A stretch of 64,000 bases of DNA from Syngnathus acus (lineage: Eukaryota; Chordata; Actinopteri; Syngnathiformes; Syngnathidae). The position numbers and the translations under genes were made by a program. The notes under the pieces are model-generated. The model had not been told where the DNA came from. It did not search any database and saw only the letters and a list, made by a program, of their open reading frames with translations. Below, one piece after another: positions 23,450 through 34,603 of this stretch (the stretch's first letter is position 1; each line of letters starts with the position of its first letter). The stretch lies in contig NC_051087.1 of the NCBI RefSeq assembly GCF_901709675.1, positions 2,312,001-2,376,000 on the forward strand, given 5' to 3'.

Positions 23450-26217
23450 ATGTTAGCCTTTGCGCCGTCCTTGGTTACGCTGGGTAAGTTTGTCGGTTTT
23501 AACAATAGTTAACAATATGGCTAATGATGTAAATATTATTTTGTTATTTTTTATCTAGAGTGTGTTTTTTCACATGTTCTATATATATTTATTTAAAAAA
23601 ATAAACATTCTATAAGACTGTTAGAGAACACAAATTCATATTAAATATTGATGAGTAATGTTCATAGGCTGTATTGTATCTGATTAATGTGTGATGTGTA
23701 TTTTTAACAAATTGAAAACAAATTTGAATACATTTTTGGGTATTTTTCATAATTTGATTAATTTTTAATGGGCCAGGTAGGTATGCATTTTAAAAAAAAA
23801 AATTTTTAAGATATGCTTTATTTGAATGAAAAAAATATTGCAAGATTTCCAATTTTTCCATTTATCTTTTAGTGTATTTCAAAGTGACTCTTTTTTTTCC
23901 CGCAGGCTTTGCTTTGGCCTCGCTCGCGGCATCGCAAATCACTCCCGGCTCGACGACAGAATCGGAACGGCTTAATTTCACCACGCCTGGCACAATGTCA
24001 GAAAACGGTCTCATCTCCGAAACTATGGGAAACAGCAACAAGACCATTATGAGTAGCACCATGAGCTACATGAACGCCACCACGCCTCAGACGGATCTCA
24101 GAGGTTTGCAAAATATCGGAATAAAATGCTGAAATAATGACTTTATTTTTGTAAGATTATTTAAGCACTGTATGTTGATGTAGCTAATGGCTAACCTTAT
24201 TGACCCAGGTAACACAAGTGAAGGCACATCCAACGAGACCACGCCTCCACCCATGACCACTCCTAAAATCTACACCACCAAAATGACGGGAAGGCAGAAT
24301 GACAAAAGTAAACAATTTTCCTCAAATATGAGCCACTCATAAATCAAGAACTCCAAAATTTGTTACGACTGACGTAAAATATTCAAAATTAACAGGGAAA
24401 AACGATTATTTTCAGCTACGTTCTTTTTTTTCCCCAAACAGGTACCACCACAGCAAAGCCTTATGCTAGAAGAGGCTACGACACCGCTGGTGAGTGGACT
24501 TCAGTTTTCTCCAGCGTATGTTTAAGTGAAATATGTCAATTATGAGTGTTGTCATGAATGTTACTTTTTCCCCCCCAACCATCTTTGTCCCTCCAAGGCA
24601 TCGTCATCCTCATTGTGATCATCGCGGTCGCTATCGGATTGGGGATCGCTTGCTTCATCTCGAGGAGGCGAGCAAGGGTTAGTACAAGAGGGTATAAAAA
24701 GTCCACACACCTATGTTTAAATGCCATTTTTTGTGATTTAAAATAAATAAATAATAAATAATGTAAAATTACAAAAAAAGTAGCCCTTTTATCTCATTAG
24801 AAGAAAGTTGCATTTTTTTCTTTTTTAGAAAAATCTTATGAGAACAAGGTAATATTTTTAGAGAAAGAAAAGTCTTCATTTTTATAATTTTAATTTTAGA
24901 ATTTTATTTTTGGTGAAAAGTGTATATCAGAAATAAATCATTTTTTGAGAAATTTATCAGAATAAATCCTAATTAAGATGAGTTTTCTTTTTAGTTTTTT
25001 TTTTTTGTTGAAAACAAGGAATAACATCATCTTTTTTCTTTCAGCGCTACGCTGTGGACTTCTCCTCAAGAGTAGACGAAGCCAGCGTCCCTCTGAGCCC
25101 CGTGGAGCCCATGTTGGCCAATGACAGCGCGCCACACAATGGTGGGTCGACGCTATCTTGCCTTCTGTTGCTTTTCAAATGAGTCATACAGCTTATCGGC
25201 CGTAATAAAAAAAATTTCATCTCTTTTTCTTGTACCACAAAACCTGGCATTTGACCGGGGGGGTGTAGACTTTTCCTATTCATTGTAAATGTACTTTCCA
25301 GGCTTGCAGACATTTGAAAGGTCAAAAGAAGAAGAAAAAGAAGAAGCAACAACAAATGTGGAGGAAGACGAAGCAAAAGGTGAGCGAGTGACTTTTGTGA
25401 TGAATTAACTTCCTCTGTCTTAAGATTAAAAAGGGAAGTGAGGTTACGCTACAACAGTTTAGTCCACCTTGTTACAAAAGCACATATTTTAACTTGAGTC
25501 TTACAACTTAATTTCAAGAAAAAAAATATTTTTTCCGCACATAATATTTGGAGTTAATTTTCACAATCCCCACTTTATTCTCGTTTATTTTAGCTGAGGC
25601 TGTGCTATGCAGTAATCCCGTTGACCACATGAGGGAGCCTTTTGACAAAACTGCTGCTTACGCTTCACTCTTGAAGTGACCACAATTCAGGGAAAGGTTT
25701 TATCTTTATATGCTGTTGCACATTATATGAGATTGCCAAAGACATTTTGGACATTTTATATTATAAGCAGACTCTCATTCTTATATTAGAGCTTTCTTCC
25801 TTTGCCCTTTCAACACTGAGTTAACATTCACCGGGGTCATGTTTGCGCTTGCCACACAGCCTGAAGGCAACATTTTGTCTCCACGGACAATGTTGATGAC
25901 CACTTTGGAACAAGAAAAACAGTTCTCACGAGAAAAAAGTCATTAAAGCATGAATGGGATCAAGTGGACCAAAACAATTTGGAATAAGGACGCAATTTGT
26001 GTTTATTGTCCCCCTTGTAGCTGAAGCTGAGTCGGCATCGCTACCCGAAGATGACTCGCAGGACAAAGATGCCAAAGATGCCAAAGATGCCGAGCCGGTG
26101 AAACCCAATGACCCAGACCAACAAATGTCCGACGGGACCGTGGAGGAGAGTCCAAAGAATGAAAACAACAGCAACAATTCTGACATGACGCAGAGGAAAG
26201 GTCGATCGTCCGACTGA
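23450..26217 (+). CDS. gypa-like: Glycophorin A-type single-pass sialoglycoprotein
   Basis: Exons: 23450-23483, 23906-24103, 24209-24307, 24442-24489, 24598-24677, 25045-25141, 25302-25379, 26021-26217, giving 276 residues. There is a signal peptide (about residues 1-20), then a Ser/Thr-rich mucin-like ectodomain with five N-glycosylation sequons (NFT, NKT, NAT, NTS, NET). A single membrane helix (about 128-148) is followed by RRRARR, a VPLSPVE motif at 168-174 and a long acidic tail. Mammalian GYPA ends with a tail containing VPLSSVE. Exon 1 splits the leader in phase 1, exons 2-4 are phase-1 symmetric, and a very short exon 4 precedes the membrane exon; as I recall, GYPA has the same plan. 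The gene lies between FREM3 and HHIP, where GYPA/B/E lie in human, in the same orientation. Mammalian glycophorins carry red-cell surface sialic acid and contact band 3. Function in fish is inferred. Confidence 0.78.
25594..25679 (+). CDS. Possible alternative last exon of the glycophorin-like gene
   Basis: A good acceptor (TTTATTTTAG) is followed by 86 bases that continue the phase-1 frame from exon 7 and stay open for 28 codons to a TGA. The resulting tail would end in ...TAAYASLLK, replacing the longer acidic tail of exon 8. It begins with CTGAGGCT, similar to CTGAAGCT at the start of exon 8. An ATTAAA polyadenylation-like hexamer is at 25942-25947. It could be a true alternative end or a chance open stretch. 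Confidence 0.4.
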
Positions 26218-29200
26218 AATGCAGCCGTCGAATTATGCGTTCGCTAGCTAATTGAATAGTTGCTAGGAAAAAGCACCCTGATTGTTCCGCTGATTAACCT
26301 CACATTTGTCAGCAGATTTCAAATCGTCCACCATTTTTTGGGAGATTTCCCTCAACAGCCCGGTGTGAGGATGAACTCGCTTGCTCACCGATCTCCACTA
26401 AACATGGTAAGTCACACAACTTAATGGTTTGTCGACAATGAACAGCTGTTCCCTCGTAAGGGGAGGGCACTTCCCGACCATCCTTCCCAGCCGTGCTACG
26501 TAATTATCCAGCCTCGACTGCCTATCCCGTACTTACGTTACTATTTTATACGCTACAATAACATTTGTTTGCCGTAAAGTGAGCAGTAAGATCCTTGACC
26601 TGTCTGCGACCCAACAGTAGCAACCTAAGTAAACCTCTTATACGCTTCAGAGTTTTTGTCCGTGGAAGTCCAGCAATAGTTTTCCCTCGACTCAGACGAG
26701 CTGTCAAACATGAAAGCCCCGCGGTGCTGATGGGAAAATAACACACGGCGCTTCCCTAATTGTGCCACCATAGTTTAGGACTTGTCAGCGAACAAGCTTT
26801 ACTCAACCATTGCTTAAATCCCCCATCGAAAATGATTAAAAATGTGGGACAATTCATTAATGTAATCAACTGAAATATTTAGCGCAATTGAATGGCTTTT
26901 AATGACAAATTATTATGTGAAGCAATTTATTTTTTTAGCATTGTGTGCTGAGGGAATGTTCCAATTTGCAGGCTATTCTTGCTAAGACGTATAAATCGCA
27001 TCAATGGTGGCGTGGTAAGATTATGTCAGCTAGCTTCTTGCTCAAACCGCTGTTTCGGCGCGGAGTTCAAAGTTCACGCTGGAGGCCACATAAACTTGGC
27101 CACGGTGGAAGGTCAGAGTGGGGAAAAAAGCAGGTGATGGCTGTGGGACAGGACGCTTTCACATTGCTTTCATTCTTTCTTTTTTTTCCCAGGTTGAGAG
27201 ACTAGCGACTGCAGAAACAAAGAATTTTGGTTGTGATAATAATTTGGGATTTTTTCTTTTCTTCAAAATAACTCTCTTCACATGAATGTTGCGCTTTATG
27301 TTGTTCCATTCCTGGAAGTGAAACAGTGTAGTCATACTTTAATATTCTAACATGTAAAAAAAAAAAGATTGAAAATCAGATTTCTGTTGTTTATTTTATT
27401 ATTTTAGTGAATTTATGTGAGATGAGAAGGAATCTGTATATACTTGAGTATTCCTATAATGCTGTAGTAGCAAGCATGTTTTTTTTGTTGCTAGTAAAAA
27501 GGACATTTCAATTTGCATGTGTTGTGTCATTAATTTAATCTGTTGGCTAAAAATCCCCGGGGGTGCGCAACGCACCATCCTGTGGGATTATGTATCATCT
27601 TTCCCGTGAGCAGTATTACATTTCTTCGCGTTTGATTGCGATCCAAAGGTTAAAAGCAGCTTGTTTCCATGCGCCAGGATCTCAGTCAATCCGACCGCAG
27701 GATGCTTGAATCGGCTGTGGTGGAGCAGGTGAAAATTCGGAGGTGCGCTGGTGACGGATGTAGCCCGACCACAGTCACGGCCGGCCCGCATCGAAGCGGA
27801 ATCCAAACCTCTTCTTCCTGCCCATCCAAACATCTCCGGTCACAGTGGCCGTCGCTATTTATACGCCATGTGCTGTGATTTATCCCCCAGCGCTAACGCT
27901 AACATATCCACCGCACCGGCGCACACCTTTTTACCAAGCGGTACACACAGCTGGACCCGAGCGTCTTGTCAGAGATGCTCGTGGCAGATAAATCGAGCAG
28001 TCACACTTAGAATCCAGTGAATGACGGCTGAAATGGTGCGCTCAAAGTGAAAACATCAATTTTAAGACTTTGTCAGCTAGCTTAGCCTGTGGAATGCACC
28101 CGATTGATTTAAGGTCACTCTGCGCTGTTTTACCTTGAGGATAATTAAAACAAGCTATTAATACCTCAGCAAACCTTGTATTATTTTTAATTTGAGTATA
28201 CTTTAAATCAAGCTAGCTTTGAGCATAATGCTAACTTAAATGTGATCATGGTTGCTATGAGGAACTAACTAAAATAATGCTGATTATTTTTTTATCATTT
28301 AAAAACAATTTAAAATATATGATTAAAATAAAAAATAGATATTATAAATTTAAAAATACAATTTAAAAATGTACAGAAATATGTTAGACAATTCTTGAAA
28401 AAAAATCTCCCCAAAATGACAATAATTTAAAAAATTCTTACTGGTCATTATGCTTTCAAATACACTACAAGTTACCATCCAAATTTACTTCCGTCATGTT
28501 GGGAATGTGAGCAAAATCCAGGAGTGAGTGAGTATAAATAAAACTCTTGGTGTGTTTGTTTCTATAGTTACACTCCCCACCCTAGCAAGCTTTTATTTCC
28601 GTCCGGTCAAGTCAGGAGGCTGAGAGATTTATTTTAGAAATGCGTGATACAGAATGCGTATGGCATTTCGGCTATTTGGCCCGTCTTTTAGGCCGACTTT
28701 TCCACAGCATTGCCCCCAATGGTTTGCCTAGGACACCGTTTTTATAGATTTACAAAATTTACAACGTTCATCTCAATTTGCGCTGTAAAATTCTAAGAGC
28801 CCTATAATAAACACTCCTAAAAGTCAAAGAACAGTTTGAACTACTCACGCTCATCCCAACACCAAAATATTATCCGTACAAGGTGGCTCGGTATTTTTAT
28901 CTGAACATGACCTTGTGCACCATATTGAGTTCACACGTATGAACGCAATCAGGATGCAGAAGCTAACGCTAGGCTAAGGCTAATTTGTGTATTCTGTTGG
29001 CCATGTTTTTGCAACATTGGGACCGGTCGTTTGGTTTTCTCCCACCTGTTCCAGCTGATGCCCGATTATGAATACTTTTTAAAGGCACGAGCGGCAGACG
29101 CTCTGGTGCCGGGACGTCCCAATGACATGACCCTACTATACCCCTCGACCAAGGGTTAACATCCAGGTGCACGTAGGCAACTTTAAGGTATTGTTAGCAG

Positions 29201-29607
29201 CAGACAATTGGTTAGCACACATTCCACGTACTTGCTTCCTGCACTGACAACCCCCCTCCCTGAATTTTTTTTTTAAAGACAGAAGGTGGCCTTCTCTTGG
29301 TTGGAGGAGCACTTTCACAACCTCCTCCAATGGTCTTTCTTAATTTAGCTGTGGGGGTAGGAGACTCTCCCACAGCCCCCCTCCCTTCCCCTGTGCTGAC
29401 AGGGGGGAGGGTCCAATGAGGGTCCCTGTCTACAATTTCATTATTACCTGCACAGCCCCAGCAGCACTCATCACACTTGTGCGTCTGTGTGAGGACGCGG
29501 CAGCAGAAGAGAGAGTACCAGAAGGTTTTATGTTTTCTTTTTTTGTGTAGTTGAAATTGTGAGGGGAATTTTTGTCTATATTAAGTGAAATAACAAAAGC
29601 AGTGGAC
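26218..29607. other. Glycophorin-like 3' UTR, then intergenic DNA, then FREM3 5' UTR
   Basis: After the stop at 26217 comes probable 3' UTR. No single polyadenylation signal stands out. The remainder is unannotatable, with AT-rich stretches near 28280-28440. The last 200 bases before FREM3 are more balanced and probably contain its 5' UTR and promoter. Open frames here are short and lack coding character. Confidence 0.5.
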
Positions 29608-32600
29608 ATGGCAGCTAGTCTGCAAAGTTCACACTGGAGGTGCCTCCTGTTTGTACTTGGCATGTGTCTTGCCTCGGCTCAGCCTTTTAACCAAGCGCAC
29701 CTCTACCAGTACAAAGCCGGACCTAACGAAGACGACATCATCATCGCCAACAACGGGATCAGGGTTCCATTGGGGAAAGCTGTCTTTTTGGATCCCGTGA
29801 ATGATTTGGTGACAGAGGTTCAGCCCGGAGATCGCTGCCACATAACAGTTTTGGACAATGACCCATTAGCTCAGAGACCGGGGACGCTGACCCCCAAGAA
29901 GTTCCCGTGTTCCTTCGCGCCCGACGAAGTGAAATACACCCATTTTGGGTCACGGAGCCCCAGTACGGACCGGGTGAAGCTACAGCTGCGCTATGACTCC
30001 CAGACCAACACGGTGGTGATCCCCTTTATGTTGGAGGTGGAGGTTGTTTTCCAGCAGCTGGAGGTCCTTACCAGGAATATGCCCATTAACGTGGACAAGC
30101 TCAATGGCGAAAGCGGGCCCATCGACAAGAAGGCATTGGAGTTTTCCTACGAGGATGGTGTCACGCAGTGCAAGATCGCCACGCTGGTCGGCGCCGGAGG
30201 CCTCCCTAGGTATGGCACGCTTATTAATAACCCCAAGAATGGGCAGATGGTCGACTGCGATGAATTTGTGAAGCTGGGCATCCGTTACAAGCACACGGCT
30301 AAGACCAATTCACCAAACAGAGACTACATTCCCATGGTGGTCGAGTTGCAGGACAACGACGGTAACACGATAATGCAAGAGCATTTCCAAATGATGGTTC
30401 GGATCAGGGAGGGAGCAGAAAACACAGGGCCAAAACCCAGCTTTGTTTCCATGATGATGATGGAGGTGGATCAGTTTGTGATGACCGCCATCACCGGTGA
30501 CATGCTGGCCGCTGAAGATGTGGAGTCCGACCCGGACGATTTGATATTTAACGTCACGTCACCACTGGGCCCCGAGCAGGGTTACATCATCAGCACAGAT
30601 GACCAGCACATGCCCATCACCTCCTTCTACCAGCGGGATATTAAAGATCTCAAAATAGCTTATAAACCACCTTCGGATGACTCCGAAGTCGAGCGGATCT
30701 TCCAGCTCGAGTTTGAAATTGTTGATACGGACGGTGCCGTGTCTGACACCTTTGCGTTTATGATTGTTGTGAAGCCCATGAACACCATGGCTCCTGTGGT
30801 CACCAAAAACACGGGGCAGCTCTTGTTTGAGGGGCAATCAAGACCACTTTCCAGCTCACAGAATTTAGAGATCAGCGACGAAGATAACCTCGAGGATGTG
30901 AGGATTACCGTAATTGACGGCCTGAGGCACGGTGACCTGAGCGTGCTTGGGGGTCGCAGGAAATTTTTCACGCCGGCTGATTTGGATGCCGGAATTGTAG
31001 TGTATCAGCACGACGGGAGTGACACCTACAGCGACAACATCATTTTCCGAATGACGGATGGGAAGAATGAAGTTGAATTTTTGTTTCCCATCACGATCGT
31101 GCCAACTGATGACGAGCCGCCAATCATTAATGCAAACACTGGGCTGGTGCTGTTCAAGAATGAAGTCATGCAGATTTCTCCATTCATCCTGAGTGCCACG
31201 GATATCGACTCGGAAGACTCTACCATTAAGTTCATCCTGGAGCCTCCTTACTCTGATGTGGGGGAGTTCCTGCTGCGGCAAGTGGAGCCCCCCTCCGACC
31301 CCTCCCAGTGGAAGTTCAGTCCGACGGATGAGATGTTTGAGCAGGTGGTGACTGAATGGTTCCAGCAGGACATCATGGATGGGAAGCTATTCTACCGCCA
31401 TGTTGGAAGTCACAGCACCACCACCGTCATCGACCAGTACGTGTTCCGGGTCCAGGATGATAACGACCCACCCAATCTGTCCGGTGAGCAGTTGTTCACT
31501 GTCAAAATCCACCCTGTCGATGACTTGGCTCCAGAGCTCTGTCCTGGTACCAACCTTCACATGATGGTCAAGGAGTATGAACTGACGTACTTCAAGAAGT
31601 TATTTTTATGCTACACCGATCTAGACTCTGACGATCGAGACTTAAAGTACACCATCACAAAGCCTCCGACTGACACGGATGAGAACAACCCGGTGTTCTT
31701 GGGTGAGATTGTACTCACCGACAACCCAGATGTTGTAATCACAGAGTTCACGCAGGCCCAAGTCAACCACCACAAGGTGGCGTACAAACCCCCAGACCAG
31801 GAGCTTGGCATCACTCCCAAAGTGGTTCAGTTTACATTCATGGTGGAGGACACGTCGGGAAACACAGCAGATGGACTGTTCACCATTTTTCTGCAGCCGG
31901 TTGACAACAAACCTCCGCTTATTACCAACACAGGGTTCAGTGTCATGGAAAGCGGCTCGTACGTCATCACCAGTCACAATTTACATGCGACAGACACTGA
32001 CACAGAAGATGAAAACATCTTTTTCACGGTGAGCCAGGTTCCTAAATATGGTCGGCTGCAGTATTTAGGCATCGATATGTCAAACGGCGAAACGTTTATG
32101 CTCCAAGACATTGCGAACGGCCGCATGACTTACATCCACAGTGGCGAGGAATCCATCAATGACGTCATCAAATTGGATGTAAGCGACGGTTTCCATGAGG
32201 TGCCAATCAACATCAAGATCACCGTGGACCCGGTGGATGACGAGAGCCCCACTATCATGCTTCCCACCGGCGTGGTGGCCTCGTCCATCGACGTGCTGGA
32301 GAACGGCGCCACGGAAATCACCAGCAACGTGATTCAGGGCCGCGACGAAGACACGGACGACCTCATGTTGATGTTCATTGTTGAGGAGCCCCCCAGGCTG
32401 GGTGAAATCCTCGTCAACGGTGCCCCCGCCGAGAGGTTCACACAAGCCGACATCATCAACGGAGCCGTGCTGTACGTGCACACCTCAGGGGAAATCGGGC
32501 CGGTGAAACTACACGACTCCTTCAACCTCACGCTGTCCGACTTGTCCGACCAGTGGGTGGTCGGTGGCAATAAGGTCCAAGGAGTGACGGTGCATGTCAC

Positions 32601-34603
32601 CATCTTGCCTGTTGACAGCATCCCACCGATTGTTAGGGTTGGGGGGCAGTTTGTCGTGCTGGAGGGTGAGAAGAACGTAATCACTCTGGACCAAATCCAA
32701 GCAGAGGACATCGACACAAACAGCGAAGACATCCTCTGCACCATCATCGTCCAGCCTTCATCCGGTTACGTGGAGAATATCTCCCCAGCTCCCGGCTCGG
32801 AGAAATCCCGGGCGGGGACGGCCATCACTGCTTTTAACATCAAAGAAGTTGCAATCGGGCATATCTACTATGTCCAAAGCATTCATAAAGGTGTGGAACC
32901 TGTGGAGGATCGCTTCACCTTCCGCTGCTCGGATGGCGTCAACTTCTCCGAACGACACTTCTTTCCGATCATCATCATTCCAGCCAATGACGAGAAGCCG
33001 GAAATCTTCATTCGTGAGTTCATAGTGATGGAGGGCATGAGTTTGGTCATTGACACGCCCATCCTGAATGCAGCCGACGCAGACATCCCCGATGACGACT
33101 TGTACTTTGAGATTGTCAAAAACCCCACACACGGCACCATAGTCCAACAGCTCAGCACCGGCACCATCCTGGTGGACAGGTTCGACTTGGAACAGATCAA
33201 GGAGGCCTCGAACATCGTCTACGAGCATGACGACTCCGAGACCAAAGAGGACAGCTTTGTCATACGGCTCTCGGATGGGAAACACTCGGTGGAGAAGAAA
33301 GTGCTCATCATGGTCATTCCGGTCGACGATGAGACACCCAGGATGGCGATTAATGACGGACTTGAGGTAGAGATCGGCGAGACTAAAGTCATCAACAACC
33401 GGGTTCTCAAGGCTACCGATCTGGACTCCGAAGACAGCACGCTGGTGTACATCGTGCGCTACGGTCCGGGCCAAGGCTACCTTCAGCGCATCAGCAAGTT
33501 TGGCGACGTACTCGGTAACATCACCTTCGGCATGAACTTCACGCAGGATGATGTTGACAAGCAGCTCATCCAGTACGTGCACACTGGCCAGGAAGGAATC
33601 CGAGACCTGCTTAAGTTTGACGTGACGGACGGCATCAACGCCCTTATTGATCGCTACTTCTACATTACCATCGGAAGCATCGACATGGTCTTCCCAGAAG
33701 TTATCAACAAAGGCGTGGCCCTCAAGGAAGGTGGCAAAGTTACGCTGACCACCGATCTCCTCAGCACCAGCGATATCAACAGCCCCGACGAGTTTCTCAG
33801 TTTTAGCATTACGAGAGCTCCGAGCAGAGGTCACCTGGAGTGTACGGACTACCCCGGCGTTCCCATTTCCGCGTTCACCCAAATGCAGCTCGCCGGCAAC
33901 AAGATCTACTACATCCATACATCTGACGACGAGATCAAGATGGACAGCTTTGAGTTTGAGGTGACAGATGGCTACAACCCGGTATTTAGAACTTTCCGGG
34001 TGTCTATTACTGACGTGGACAACAAGAAGCCTGTCTTGACGATTAGCAAGCTAATTGTGGAGGAAGGTGAAACCAAGCTCATCACGCCGTTCGAGCTGAC
34101 AGTGGAGGATCGTGACACGCCAGACCACCTGCTGCGTTTCATTGTGACTCAGGTGCCGGTGCACGGCCAGTTGCTTTTGAACAACTCCCGGCCCATCACA
34201 TCATTCACCAAGCAGGACCTGAACGAGAACCTAGTCAGCTACAAGCACGACGGCACAGAGACCAACGAGGATAGTTTTTCCTTCACAGTCACCGACGGCA
34301 CCCACACGGACTTCTACGTGTTCCCCGACACTATTTACGAGACTCGCAAGCCGCAGATGATGGTCATTCACATCAACACGGTGGACAACGGCGCGCCGCA
34401 GATCGTGGTTAACAAGGCGGCAGGCTCACTCAGGCTACTTCCTTCAGGCCACGTGGGCTTCCTGATCACCAGTAAGGCTCTGCGATCAGAGGACCGCGAC
34501 AGTCAGCAAGATGTCCTCAAGTACATCGTGTCGGAGGCACCGCAGCACGGCTTCATCATGAACTCCGCCAAGGGCAACGACAGCATCATGACCTTCACGC
34601 AAG
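29608..34603 (+). CDS. frem3: FREM3 exon 1: signal peptide, N-terminal domain and CSPG repeats
   Basis: This single 4996-base exon encodes about 1665 residues. After the signal peptide comes the family N-terminal domain, then CSPG repeats from about residue 290. Each repeat has a hallmark stretch such as ATDxDSED or AEDxDT followed by a beta strand; I count twelve, the last finishing in exon 2. The exon ends in phase 1 (CAA G) at a GTATGA donor, and exon 2 resumes with CC GAC ATC. One giant first exon holding the CSPG array also fits the FREM2/FREM3 subfamily. Confidence 0.9.

Noticed and set aside
26345-26412. Short ATG frame ending at a good GTAAGT donor (26407), after the glycophorin-like stop
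   Set aside because: It is only 12 codons, I found no matching downstream exon, and it lies within the probable 3' UTR.
29572-29607. Upstream extension of the FREM3 frame
   Set aside because: It begins with a TTG rather than an ATG. The first ATG in frame, at 29608, is followed directly by a good signal peptide.
32758-33918. Long minus-strand open frame (386 codons) opposite FREM3 exon 1
   Set aside because: It is a mirror of the strongly biased FREM3 coding frame. Its translation resembles no family, and the plus strand is clearly the coding one.
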